A stretch of 64,000 nt of DNA, taken from positions 62,001-126,000 of the forward strand of contig CM030722.1 in assembly GCA_018127085.1 (NCBI GenBank), given 5' to 3'. The DNA comes from Pneumocystis sp. 'macacae'. Lineage: Eukaryota > Ascomycota > Pneumocystomycetes > Pneumocystales > Pneumocystaceae. Numbering within the stretch: the first letter of the stretch is position 1; each line of letters opens with the position of its first letter. The notes under the pieces are model-generated. The model saw nothing but the letters and a program-made list of their open reading frames with translations. It searched no databases and was not told where the DNA came from. Below are positions 38,118 to 50,834 of the stretch, piece by piece. Position numbers and translations under genes: made by a program.

Positions 38118-39595
38118 ATGAATACGATCCCTTGCAGTTCTATTAGTAAAGATTTTTCATCTTTGGATGAGCAGCTTTTGCATCATATAACGTCAGAATC
38201 ATTCCCCGAAAATAGTATAGTTAATGATCAAAATTCATCAGAAAAAGTGAGTCTTTTAAAGAAGTCCATGAAGAAGTACTTAAGAATTGGTAGCTTTCAA
38301 AAGGTGTTTATTGTAGTAATTGTGGAATATCTTATACGCCTCTTTGGAGGCGAACATCTATGGGACAATATGTGTGTAATGCTTGTGGACTTTATTCAAA
38401 AACAAAAAACATGTCAAGACCTATTCGTTTAAAAAAAGTTACGATTTCATCTGTTTCTCATCGTGTACGTAAGAAAGCAGCCATTTTATTGAAAGTAAAT
38501 GGTGGGACATGTGCTGGTAATGGTCAATGTAATGGTGCAGGAGGCTCACAAAGTTGTGATGGATGTCCTGTTTTCAACAATAGAGTAGCTAAAACAACAA
38601 AGTTTGTTGTTTCTTCATCAGAAAATGGGGAACAAAAATCGGAAGATTTCAACTTGACATTGGACAATTATAATATGCATGTTGTTACTTGTCAAAATTG
38701 TGGTACAGCAACGACTCCTTTATGGAGAAGAGATAATTCTGGAAACACTATTTGTAATGCTTGTGGTAAGTTTTTTCATAAAACACCTATTTTTAATTAT
38801 ATAGGGTTGTATTATAAACTTCATTCTGTTCATAGACCAATTAGTATGAAAAAAAATTCAATTAAAAGACGAAGAAGGAACCATATACCAACTAAACCAG
38901 ATGCAGTTGATCAAAATATTGAAAATATTACATCATCATTACTAGAATTAAGTAATAGACCTTTTGTAACTTTATCTCATATTGCTGCCGGAGTTCCAGG
39001 ACCTTTATCGGAAATGCAGCAGAGCAGAATTGAAAACAGGAGTCAAGATTCTTCTGTACTGGATTATCAAAATTCTAAATTTCTTCCGTCATTCAATTCA
39101 GTGACATATTCAAACAGTGTAATAAATTCCAATGAAAATCATGAAAATAGAATAATTTCTAATCAACTTTTGGGTTCAAGCATAGACTATCAACAACATA
39201 ATAAATATCTATCTGCATCAAGTCCTGAATGTTTGATGAAATCTGATAAGTTGGTTCTATTATTTTAAGTATATTTTTTTAACATGAAAATATTTAGAAC
39301 AATGAATTTGCAATCTGTATCGAGTTTACAGTATGAGAGTACCGGTAATATGCTATTTAAAGCTAGATCAAATGTTATATCCATAGTAGAATTATTAAGC
39401 ACGGATTATCCATTAGGTACAAATATTATACCAGTCCCGGAAAATGTTGGAAAGGATTCATTACAGTATAAAGGATATTTAGAAAATATAAAAGAAAGTG
39501 TTACAATATATGCTGAAAGATTACAATTAATGCTTGTAAACGCTCAGAGGGTTATAGAAGAATGTAGAAGAAAACTTATTCATATAAATAAATAA
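38118..39595 (+). CDS. iron-responsive GATA repressor, Fep1/SREA type, 4 exons
   Basis: Exons 38118-38246, 38294-38765, 38805-39249 and 39298-39595 give about 447 residues. Two GATA zinc fingers: [20 protein letters not shown] followed by VCNACGLY, and [20 protein letters not shown] followed by ICNACG, split by intron 2. Between them is the diagnostic Cys-rich region C-x5-C-x8-C-x2-C ([19 protein letters not shown]). This layout is specific to Fep1, SREA, Urbs1 and SRE, which repress siderophore and iron-uptake genes when iron is high. The C-terminal part ends in a predicted helix ([20 protein letters not shown]), a coiled-coil-like tail as in Fep1, where it mediates dimerisation. Confidence 0.93.
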
Positions 39596-39720
39596 AATAT
39601 TCTGAAGATTTTATATTTAAAGGTCTAAAAATATTTGTTATATTTTAAAACATATTAAAACATATCTATATTGGTTATAAATAATAATATTTAAAATCTT
39701 TAGATAATTGTAAATTAATT

Positions 39721-40586
39721 TTATAATTCTAAATTTGATTTAGATTTAATTTTTTTTCCAACTCTTTCTGCAGCCCTGCATATAAAATGTGATCCCATAA
39801 TTTCAAATATCATTATACGTTTATTCTCATTAACTTCCGATGCATTTGAGTTTGTATGGTTGAATATTTGTTCCACTTGAATACTAAATATAGAATTTTC
39901 TTTAGGTATAACTACAAAGCATTATAAATTATTCCATATTTATAAAAATTATACCTTTTTGTTGATTTTTTTTAGTAACTAAAACAAATGTTTTTTTTGT
40001 TTCTTTAATACATATTCCTTCAATACCTACTCTTGAAGGACATTTTGATCGGACAACCTTCATATTAGCACCATGCATATCTGCTTTTAAAAGTTTTTGA
40101 GATATAATAAATGTAGGATTTGACCCAATAATTTCTTTAATATATTCTTTCCAAAGATTATATAGAGGTGTCCAAATATTATACCTAAATAATTTTAATA
40201 ATATACGTTTAAATATTTCAGATATGTATTAACTTGCAAGCATCTTTTGAAATATCATATATCCCTATTGCTCTTTTTTCTCTGGAACTGAGGGGTTTTG
40301 GTTTTCTTTTACGACCTTTATTATGCAATTTTGACAAATAGTTAAGTCTTCTAAAATTTCGAGGATCATTTTTTTGCATATTATTTATATGCTTGTCTGT
40401 TGGATGAATCAATAAAGGTTTGTTTTTAACTTTATTTATATATAAAGATTCAGCCAATTCATCTGATAAGCCTTCTTTTAACATATCTAAAACAAGATTA
40501 CTGTCATGATTTAATTTTTTAAAAGATAATTTAGAAGAATCAGAGCCCTTTTCAAAGAAAATAGGTTCATAAAGAGGATCCATCAT
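39721..40586 (-). CDS. POP4: RNase P/MRP subunit Pop4 (Rpp29), 3-4 exons
   Basis: First exon 40586 to about 40227 encodes the basic fungal N-terminal part (NYLSKLHNKGRKRKPKPLSS, REKRAIGIYDISKDACK). After an intron: YNIWTPLYNLWKEYIKEIIG, then LLKADMHGANMKVVRSKCPS-RVGIEGICIKETKKTFVLVT, the Rpp29/Pop4 Sm-like barrel. The last exon encodes SIFSIQVEQIFN and GSHFICRAAERVGKKIKSK. Pop4 binds the RNA in RNase P (tRNA 5' processing) and RNase MRP (rRNA processing). Two ATGs lie next to each other at the start. Orientation is convergent with FEP1; only about 125 bp separates their stops. Confidence 0.93.
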
Positions 40587-41492
40587 GTATTTTTAAATAT
40601 TGTATATTAAAATTACTCCTTTATTCTTATGAAAAATGAAAAGAATGATTTATGAATATAAATATAAAAGCCTAAATATATATTTTTTTAAAAAAAGTTA
40701 TTTTGATATATAAAATGACTTATTTTTAATAAAATTAAGCTTTAAGATTTTTGCAATGATTTATTCTTTTTATGTATTATGTTTGTTTAAAATAATAATG
40801 AATTAACGTAGTTATATTATTTGGTAAATAAAATATCTGCTTTACTGATTGTAACTTTTCTGAAAAAATAACAGAAAAAAAAAACCTGAAAATTATATTC
40901 CAAACGCTTATATAAATTAAATTGATTTATGTTTTGAGTATTTTTAACTTTTACAGTTTTCTAAAAAAATATATTAATATTATAAAATGAAAAAATTAAA
41001 TATTCATTAAATTGAATTTTAAGTATATTTTTATATTTTTATATAAATAAATATAATTAATTTAATTTATAATGTTTAATTACAAATTCTTAAATAATAT
41101 AGAATGAGGTAAAGAACATATAAAATGTGTAACTAAATTTAAACCAAACTATTTCTTTCTTTTAGATATAATTATATATATAATAATAACTTAAATAAAA
41201 CATAAATAAAATGTATAAAAAAGATAATGCACAATCTCATTATTTATTTTATTTTGCTAATAAATTTGTATTTTCCTTAGTTAATACAAAGCATTTTTAA
41301 AAGAATTTTAATTTTAAAACTTGTATATTTAAAAAAATGCCAAAATGTTTTTTAAAATTATTTTATAAAAAGTATTTATATCTTATTTCATTATATATTT
41401 AGTCTAATTATATTAAACTTTTATTTCTAATATTTGAACATTAAATAATTATATTAACTATAAATCCAGACATAAACAAAATTCATGCTGTT
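40587..41492. other. very AT-rich intergenic region
   Basis: About 900 bp with line 41041-41100 at only about 5% GC. No open frame above chance, no RNA gene and no clear repeat unit. It lies between the POP4 start and the stop of the large exchange-factor gene. Confidence 0.5.
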
Positions 41493-44400
41493 TCATTTGA
41501 ACTGTGGTATCCATGTATTTTCATTGATTGTATTGTTATTTTTTTTATCCGAGTTTTTATGAAAATTTCGATTTTTAAAAAAATTATTATAAGAAATATA
41601 ATTTTTTTCTGGATCAAATTGTTCATATGTCAATTCTGAATCTTTAAATATTTTGCAATTATCAAGCGGAAATACTGAAGTTTTTGATTCTAATGATAAT
41701 AATGTTTCTAAAGAAAGTTTCTTTAAATGATTTGATTTATCATTAAAAAAGTCATCTGAAAGCATGATTTCAGAAATATTATTAGATTTAATATTTTCAG
41801 AGAAATATTTAGTTGTTGAATGTTCATGAGGTTGAGATATAATGTTCTATATTTTATATTAATGTAAATGAAAATAGATTATTTATAATAATACCATATC
41901 ATTTAATTTATTTAAATCTTTTTTAGCTAAATTTATTTTAAAATTATTAGACACTGTAGAAAAAATTGTCTTTTTCCTCTATATTATTGTCAGATATATT
42001 ATAACATTTTTTATCTAAATTCAAAAATGATGTTTTTAAATGTTGATTAAGATTCGAAGTATTGAATGAATTAATACTTTCTAAATGTGATAATGACCTA
42101 ATCATCTCTGAGTATTTTGATTTCGGAATAACTGTACTAATAGAGAAATTTGAAGATGTATTCCTGCAAAAAGTTTCCTTAGATATATCTTTTTGAACAG
42201 AATTTAAAAATAGAGAATTCTTAAGTGGTGATGAAGTGGATTTTTCATAATTAATAATATCTGATTCTGAAATGTATGTGTCTGGTAAAATAAACGGTTC
42301 ATCATAAAATGAATTAGTAAATGATGGAATAATTCCGGATTGACTAGAATCATTAATAAAAATGGGTGTTGCTTTATTTGTTAATATAGAAAAATTAGCT
42401 TTTGCGAATTCATAAAATATTTGAGAAAAATTACGCGCCATAAACTTTAAAACAGGAACAAAAGTAGGTACATCATATGTAGATACAAGACACTCTGAAA
42501 TCATTAGTAATAAAACTTTTACGCATTTTTCTTTGTAAGCTTTACTCAAAACACTATTCATGTAAAAATTAAATATTTTATAAAATACTAACATACTGTA
42601 AAGCAAGATATATAACTAAGCATAGAATAGCGTGACTTTCATATGGTAAATCTAGAGAAATATCACGAATTTTAGATACTTTTTCATTAATAGAATCAAA
42701 TTTGTCTATAATTATAAATAAAATTATTATAATGAAATAATATACCAATTATATTTAAACAAGATTTAATATATTCATATGGCAAAATTGGTCCATTTTT
42801 TTTAGAAACGTGTGTTTTTATGTAATGTTTAAACGCTGCATAACCTATTTTCAAAGGAGAACCTAAAACTGCATAGTCTTTTTGAGGATTTTTTGCTAAT
42901 AACATATAAGAATTAATGTTGCATTAATAATATATAATACCGATTTCATTAGAGAGTTCAATAGAATCTTTAAGCTCAGATTCTGAATATATTAATGTGG
43001 AAATCGAATCAAAATCTTTTATATGTCAGATTAGCTAAAATATTTTTACAAATACCTTCAATAAAACAAAGAGTATAAACAAATGTTTCAACACCATGAA
43101 ATATGTTTCTATCTTTAATTGTTTCTATATGTGATATTGAGTTATTTCTAGTCTTTGATAAGTTATTTTCATTATCAGATTTTATTAAAGAACTAGATTG
43201 CAAAAATGAATCTTTCTTCATAAGAACCTTAGATACAGGACTATTAAACAAAAATGATGCCGTAAAATCCCTTGGAGGCAAATGTTTATTTCCTAAAATT
43301 GAATTTAGGCGTTTATTAGAAAAATTAGAATATGAAATTGCTGGAAAATTTATTCTTAACGAATTTGATGCTAAACTTAAGCTAAGAAGGCATGATAAAA
43401 AGAATTTGTATTTCGATATAAAAAGTGAAACATTTTTAGGGGATTCTGAGAACTTCAAAAAATTTTGAAATAAAATTGCTAAAAATTAAAGATCAAAATA
43501 TAATTTATATATAACCAACCTTTTTGAAATAAGTCTTCTAAAAGAGTATCTAGATACTGAAATTTTTGAGGAGATATTTTCCAAGAAAGAGGGGTATAAA
43601 AATCTAATCTAAAAATTATATAAAAATCTTATTTTATTTTTATATATGAAGAAGTACCTATACATTTCTGATGACGCTTCTATTAAAAATAGCCCTGAAA
43701 TATCTATTTTTGAATTTCTTTTATTGATGTTATTAACAAAATTCTGATGACTATATTGAATAGCAATTTCGGACTTTAATGGTTAGAGAATAGTTTAATA
43801 TAATAACTATATTCTACCTTTTTTGGTTCCCTTTTATATTCAGATATCTTAAAAACATTGCATATAATATTGATATTATTTTTTTCAATTTCCGAAATAA
43901 AACTTTCAGAAATTTTATTTTTAGCTTTTGTTTTATAGAATTTTTCAATAAAATCTATTATACAATGCTTCGATTCAGATGCTATAGAAATTTTGTGTTG
44001 AGAAAAACTTCCCCACGCTTCATTTCCTATATAAGATTTGATAGGTATACATGTAATTATCCAAACATCTGTATCGCTACCTTCATCAATTTCTATCTCA
44101 ATATCATCTACATTAGCCCATCCTTGAAATAATATATCTTTTCTAGAAGTTGAATTTACAAACTTGAATGAGTTTTGTTTAGATTGAAATTTAGATGGTG
44201 AAGTCTCATTATCATTAGATATAAGTTCTGCAACAGAAACATGAGATGATTTTTTCAATATTACCAAACAATCTGAAAATAATAATAATGTACAATATAT
44301 TTTACTTGATGAGTTTACATATGGCGGTAAAATCTCTATAGCATCTATAGCAGTAACAAAATAACGTGAATTTGATATAAGCTCAGGAGGAAATCCTGAA

Positions 44401-46055
44401 ACATACCCCATTAATTTTCGAAATAATTTTGACTTTTCTTCAGCTTCCATAATTTTCATTTGTGCAATATCTTTAACAATCGATAAAGCTTTTTGAAACG
44501 GTGCTAATGCAGGGCTTTCCGGATGCGTATTTGAAATAATATCTAGAGATATTAACATTTTTTTCATAAATAAAAATATTGATGAGATACTAACTTTCTA
44601 GGAACAAAGAGTAACGGGGAATTCGTTGAACAGGTTCCATTATAAGTTCTCTAACACTAATATTTCTTTCTGCTTTATATTTCTGGGTCTAAGATAATTT
44701 TAAATATATAAAGTTGTTAAGGAGGTATTCTTACGTCTACAAAATCTCTGAATTTAGGATTACGTAAGTTATGTCTCAAAATAGATTCAAAATCTACACT
44801 TAATTCTAAGTATTTAGCATATACTTTTTTAAACTGAGAAAACTTGAAAAATTAATCAAAATAATATTTTTAAATAAGACATACATGTGTAACACATGAA
44901 TCAGCTTTTTCAAGATCTGTTTTTGCTTTCATAAAATCCTGTAAAAATGCTGAATTCACTGATATAATATCATTAAGAGATAATGGAAACATTCTATTAA
45001 CATCATATAATCCTAAAGGAGGATTCTTTGATGTTTTTGCTTGAGTTCGAAGCGGTAAAACATAATCAAGGATCAAATGGCGTAATCTGTTAATATAATT
45101 TTGCTCTGTTTGAAGAATTTCATTCAGAATGCTTATTCGTTTTTTATCATGTTCCTATAAACTATTAAAATGATATAAAATATAAAGGAAAATACTACTG
45201 TATAGTCGTTTATTACAGGATTATGCACAATTGTTTTTTCAAAAGAGAAATCTTTCGGTTTTTGTTCACTTGTTTCTCGAAGTTTAGAAAATAATGGTGT
45301 AGCTTTTAAAAAGAAAATTAAATAGAATTTTAGAAATAAAACAATACTTTACATCCTAAATCATCAGGGAGAATAACATCTACGTTAAAGGACACGCATT
45401 TCCGTCTTTTTAGCATAGAACACAAGATAGATGATAGGTCTAACAGCTTCAAAAGCTGACAATGCCCAGCAATGTCTCCTGCATGCATCTCATCAAAAGC
45501 AATTCTCCTATGCTGCTCTGAATTCCCTACAGACATGTTATATTGTCTTAAAACTTCTTTTTTGACATGTGATGGTATAAAAATAAAATATTGTAATATA
45601 ACCATCGCAATAACTTGAAAAGATTTTGATCTGCAATTATAAGGAAGATGCGAAACAACAACGTGAAGAGAATCTTGATCCTCTGGAGTTATAAGAGGGA
45701 GCGAGAGAGGTCCGCAGCATGTAAAAACATGAGAATGAATTATATTGAATTTATCTACTGCAATTGAAATAAGTGTAAAACCAAGCACTGAATCATAAGA
45801 AACATAATGTATTTGATCTTCAAAAAATTAATCAAATGCATTTATTTTGTTTTAAACTTTACTTTTTCGAAAAAAAGGATCTATTTTAAGCATCTCTTGA
45901 TATGTCATGTCTCGTCGAAAAACAGGCGAATTAGTTAGTGAAAAAGTACGAATAGTATCACTCAAGTTCTCTTCTAATGTTTCTGTGTTCTTTTTTTTAA
46001 TTTTTCGAGTATTATGCATTAATTTTTGTCTGTTTTTATATCTTGTTGGAGGCAT
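41493..46055 (-). CDS. large DH-PH Rho guanine nucleotide exchange factor, multi-exon
   Basis: About 1,300 residues in a dozen or more exons. The N-terminus (MPPTRYKNRQKLMHNTRKIK) is basic. Residues about 60-230 resemble a fungal N-terminal domain (HSHVFTCCGPLSLPLITPED, ILQYFIFIPSHVKKEVLRQY). The DH domain includes RISILNEILQTEQNYINRLR, VLPLRTQAKTSKNPPLG, and ISVRELIMEPVQRIPRYSLF in the conserved CR3 helix. A PH-like domain follows (FVTAIDAIEILPPYVNSSSK, LLLFSDCLVIL). The C-terminal 500 residues contain a possible helical GAP-like region (PYEYIKSCLNIIG, SLDLPYESHAILCLVIYLAL) and a Ser/Asn-rich tail. The likely role is activation of a Rho/Cdc42 GTPase. Whether all exons to 41493 belong to one gene is not certain. 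Confidence 0.75.
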
Positions 46056-46370
46056 AGTTTTTTCATAGAATTATCTTTTAAGTTGCTATTTTTAACCAAA
46101 AAAATAAAGTCATATAAAACTTCAAATAGAAATGTTCTTCATAGAAATATATTCTTAAATTTTCTAAAAAATCAAGAAAATCAATATACATAGAACAATT
46201 TTGATGTTAGTTTATCGTGTAATCGTTTCGGAAACAGTTAAATATCAAAAAATTAAAAAGATATTAATTATAAATAAGATTGTTTAAAAACGGAAAATAG
46301 GCATAATATATTTTATGTAATTAATGTGTAGTTATCTTCTTTTCTTTTTTTCAAATAAAAATCTAGTAAA
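46056..46370. other. divergent spacer, RhoGEF / DCC1
   Basis: About 315 bp between two divergent starts. AT-rich; no motif stands out. Confidence 0.5.
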
Positions 46371-47743
46371 ATGGACTCTGTAAAAAAAAATATGTTAGAA
46401 AATATAGAATTAAGATATATGGATGATAAAGATCAGGAATCTTGTGAAAAGATTTTATTTATGGAAGTTCCGGAAGAGCTTATGGAGTTTTTAACGTCTG
46501 AAGAAAAGCCTTGGTAACATCATTTCGTGTTAAAAATATTTAACATTTATTGTTTTTTTATAGTTTGACTCTTAAAGCAGATCATAGTCGTGGAAGTACT
46601 GTGTTATGCTCATCTTCCAAAACATATCTTTTGCGCAATGTCAGCCAGACCAATTCTTTGCTTCTTTTTCAAAAAGAAGATGATGGATTTTCTTTATTGA
46701 AAGATGCCAAATCTTATATTGAAATTACTGAAGTCCCGGTTCGTATTAATTTTAATAACTTGGCACCTCTATACGACGGATATGATTTGCATGTTCCTGA
46801 TGTAGCTTTTTTTGGAATATAGAAACCTATACTGATTAGATATAGACAGTTCCACTTTATACGCTTAATCAAGTTAAACGAAGGATACCTGCAAGTGATG
46901 AGGAAATTCATCATGCACTCACTCGTTCTATGTGTTTGGTAATTGATGGTTTGATATTTAGAAATGTTTATTTACCTAAGTATTAACTTTTCAGGTTATT
47001 TGAGACGACTTAGCTTCAATTATGCTCTTCGTGTACTTCAGTTAATTCTAGCACATGCAGAAGTTGAAAACATTTGCTTAGAAAAATTGAAATTTGATCT
47101 TCTTATGATTCATGTTGGTTCAGAAGAGCCTGCTGATGTAGTGGAATTGGTTTTACGTCGATTTTCCCATACTCAAGTAGAACGTAATTCCCTTATCGTT
47201 TTTAGCATAAGGTTCATGTTATCTAGCATATGCTATTGATGGCTCTTCTATTGCTCAATGGATTGGTATTCAGCTGCTGGCTAAATGCAAAGTATTATTT
47301 TTATTGATTAATGACTATATGAATTAAGGATTTGTAAGGGAAGTCCTGTTCCACTAAACGAGTTTATCTGTAATTGGAAATCTACTATTCCATCCCCTTT
47401 TGTTACATATGCTGAATTATCGTTGCTCCAAGTATGTTTTAATTCATGTTTATATAGAATTTAGTGTTAAGTCTAACTGGATTAATCTTTACAGGGCGAA
47501 TATCTTTTAATTGGATCATCGGCTATTCAATATTTTCCTGCTGATGAATTGTCTATAGATCCTGCTATACGGTTTCAAGAATTGTTTCTCGCTCAATCTA
47601 AATGGAACTTATTTGATATTTTACCTTTTATACGCGGGCTTACTACAGATGAGACCAAAATTGATTTATTGCTTAGAAAATTTACAAGGAAACAAACAAT
47701 ATGTCAACAGATATTTTTAACAGCAAGAAATCCTTGGAAATAA
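46371..47743 (+). CDS. DCC1: Dcc1, subunit of the alternative Ctf18-RFC clamp loader, about 7 exons
   Basis: The N-terminal part has IELRYMDDKDQESCEKILFM, EVPEELMEFL, LKADHSRGSTVLCSSSKTYL and LRNVSQTNSLLLFQ, the conserved Dcc1 opening. The middle has LRRLSFNYALRVLQLILAHA. The winged-helix C-terminal part has AYAIDGSSIAQWIGIQLLAK, ADELSIDPAIRFQELFLAQS and KWNLFDILPFIRGL. It ends after TARNPWK. Dcc1 with Ctf8 and Ctf18 links the clamp loader to DNA polymerase epsilon and supports sister-chromatid cohesion. Introns are about 40-60 nt; some internal joins were not fixed base by base. Confidence 0.88.
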
Positions 47744-47862
47744 TAACAATGTTATATTTGAATTGTGCTGTTTTATATAAAAAACAGAGTTTAATAGTCT
47801 TTGAAAAGATAATAAATATGAAAAGGCTTATTAAATGCTTTTGATCAACATTGGTACTTTAT

Positions 47863-49135
47863 TTAATTTGACAAATTGTGAATCAAATGACGTACTCCAT
47901 CATAGGTTCCGAGAAAAAGTGCACCACCTAAACTTATCCATGCTACACGGAAAGCAATTCCTTTAAATAGTACATGTATACCTTCTTCCTTTACAATTCT
48001 ATATATACATTTAATCCAGCCATATTTCTATTATTAAGTTTAAAAAGTAGATAATAAGATTTATACCGTTTCATTGAGCATAATTCGTGTTTTAACAACA
48101 TCTAATGGTGTCGTTAACGCCGCCGAAATTCCTCCAGCAATCGAGCCGCTAATTATTGATTGAGTAAATGTGTTGGAAAGCCATGATTTGTTTCTTGATG
48201 CTAACGCATCTGAGGGTATTGTTTCATTGTTTGAGCTATAGATTTTAGTCATTTTTTGTTTTAGAATTTCCCATAGAGGAAATTGAAAAGTTGAAAATAG
48301 TATATCCCTTACTACTATACTTGTATAACTTCGATAAAATTCTCCAGATCGCCCATTTAAAATGCAGGATAATGCCTCCCACGAAGAGCGATATTGGCCA
48401 GCTTGAGTACGCTGTTTAACAAGTTCTGTAGGAACTCTTACAAAGCAAGCAGCAAATTCTCCTAAACACGCTGCTGTTGCAGAATAAAGTACCAAAAATT
48501 TGCTTTCAGAATAATTTTTTAGTTGATTATTCAAAGGTTGATTAGATGATTTTTTTAAAGGATCGCTTTCTTTTTTATAGAAAGTTTTATTTATTCTTGT
48601 GTGTACATTATTGTGCATTATTGAATGAACTGTTTCATAAACTACAAAAAAGACAAGTGCTATCGTTATTTATTAGTTGATTTTTGCATCTTAAAAATTC
48701 CAGAAAACGCCAATTAAATGTATTAAACGAATACCTAAATAAATATTTTTCAAATTTTATCTAAATTTCATTCTATTTTCTCGTAATTTAAGGCGTTAAC
48801 TATCTAAATCCCACTTACATGATGGCATGCTTCCTACAGCCATTCCGGCTAGTCCTCGATATAAAGAATGTAAAGAGTAATTACAGTGACAAAAATTTTT
48901 ATAAAATAATCTATTTGCATTCAAATAATTCCTTTTTTTTCTTGAAAAAAAACTATAATTATTTTTCCGTTGTCTCCATGTTTTAAATGTATCAAGTGGA
49001 AATAAAGTAATATCAACTATTAAGCCCGCCAGACTACCTGCCTATTAATATTAGATTATGCTTTTCGATTTTTTTCTATATATTTTTATATAAATATTTT
49101 AAACTTACTATTACTGTTTCTACTAAATGATGCAT
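47863..49135 (-). CDS. PET8: mitochondrial S-adenosylmethionine carrier (SLC25A26/Pet8), about 4 exons
   Basis: Three mitochondrial-carrier repeats are visible. Repeat 1 has AGSLAGLIVDITLFPLDTFK followed by TWRQR and LYRGLAGMAVGSMPS. Repeat 2 has LGEFAACFVRVPTELVKQRT, YRSYTSIVVRDILFSTFQFP and LWEILKQKM. Repeat 3 has IISGSIAGGISAALTTPLDV-VKTRIM and KGIAFRVAWISLGGALFLGT. The RVPTELVKQR version of the repeat-2 P-x-D/E-x-x-K/R motif is characteristic of SAM carriers. It imports SAM into mitochondria in exchange for SAH. It is convergent with DCC1, with about 120 bp between stops. The start encodes MHHLVETVI and then an intron. Confidence 0.92.
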
Positions 49136-49240
49136 CGTTGTATTATCGTCTTATTACCGTTGATAAGAAACATATTAATATCAAAAAATCATAGATAATG
49201 TGTTAAGAAAACGGAAAAGAGTACAAAAGGAAAATATCAT

Positions 49241-50834
49241 ATGTCTAAATATATTTTAGTTCATAAAAAAGTGTTTTTTTTGTGTTATCTGAATTGTCTT
49301 TAAAATTGATTTTGCAGCCTTTTTGGCGGTTGTCTGGGTTTAAATGGGGTAGAAAAAAATACAAAAAATTACACTTTATAAAGTTTAAATGGATTTTTAG
49401 GGGCAGCAGTGTCTGGTGGATGTGACAGTATGGCCCTTTGCATCTTACTCCAGCATGTTAAGGAGAAAACGTGTATTTTTACTGTTGATCATGGATTAAG
49501 GGAAAAAAGTAAAGAAGAAGCAGAAGCTGTTCATCGTATAGTCTCTGAAATTGGTATCTTTTTATACTCATGTATACCTGTTGATGTTTTTTGAGGTTTT
49601 CAGCATAAAATATTGTCCATAAAATGGCCAAAAGGACAAGTTCCTACGAAATCGATAGAAAATGCTGCACGCGATCAGCGTTATATTCTTTTAACACGCA
49701 CATGCTTGGAAAATGACATACGTGTGCTTTTTCTGGGTCATCATTTAGATGATCAAGCAGAAACTGTATTAATGAGAATTATTGAAAAAAGTGGGCCGGA
49801 TGGACTTGCTGGGATGCAAAAAATTGCGCAGAATCCTATGATAGGGAAAGTTATGTATGCTGAAAATGTGCTTTTTTGTCGTCCTTTTCTCGACATTTCT
49901 AAAGTAGTTTTAAAAAGTATATAAAAATATTTAATGAGCTTCTATAATTGTTTAAGATATTTGTCAAACTAACGGTATTTCATGGTTTGAAGATCTAACG
50001 AATACCCTTATGCATCTTTCTAAGAGAAATGTTGTTCGAAAACTGTTTCAAGATCCGAATCAATTACCTAATGCTCTTAAACCGTCTAATATGTTAAATA
50101 TTGCACAAATAATGGCTAATAAAAGGATTAAAACGATAGAAAAAGTAAAATTACTGTTATCTAAAGTAAAAGTTACTTTTTTTGAAGCAACTGGGTCACT
50201 AGAGATTGTGTGTAGCAAAGGTATTTATGGGGAAAAAATATCTACTCTGTCAAAATGGATGGCACATCTTATTTCTTTGGTCTCACCTTTGCCTAGACAA
50301 AGGATAACTGCAATACGACGAATGACTATTGATTTGTTTATAAAAAATTCAGCAAAAATAAAACAATATACAGTTGGTGGCATTTTAATACACGCAATAT
50401 GGGATTCTGAAACACTATTTATACGGTTAACACGTCAGCCTTATTCAAGAGAAACAAAAAAACACTCTATTATATCTATTCAATCGACTAATTTGTTAAA
50501 CTCTCAAGATACATGGATATTATGGGATGGTCGTTGGTGGATTCGAATTCTTTCAAAAAATAATACAGTTAAACAGTTTACGGTAAGACCTTTAACAGAA
50601 TATGATATAAAACCATTATTTTTAATGATAAATGCTTTCGATACAGAGTATAAAAAGACTATATTGCATTCTTTAAAAATGATTAAAGGATATACCAAAT
50701 TCACCTTGCCTCTTGTTGAATTTGATACAAATATTATTGGATTGCCGACATTAGGAATAATTTTTGACCAAAGTGTTATTATTGAAACGAGGTTTAAAAT
50801 GGATATATCAGTACGTTTAAATTGTATAACATAA
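49241..50834 (+). CDS. TilS/MesJ-like tRNA(Ile)-lysidine synthetase, mitochondrial, about 5 exons
   Basis: Exons 49241-49270, 49318-49348, 49401-49553, from 49596, and the last to 50834. The PP-loop ATP-pyrophosphatase motif is AVSGGCDSMALCILLQHV (S-G-G-x-D-S), rebuilt from exons 2 and 3. It is followed by FTVDHGLREKSKEEAEAV, IKWPKGQVPTKSIENAARDQ-RYILL, LGHHLDDQAETVLMRI and TNGISWFEDLTN. TilS attaches lysidine to C34 of CAU-anticodon tRNA-Ile so that it reads AUA; in fungi this acts on the mitochondrial tRNA. The basic leader MSKYILVHKKPFWRLSGFKW fits mitochondrial import. The C-terminal 250 residues are divergent, as usual in fungi. Confidence 0.88.
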
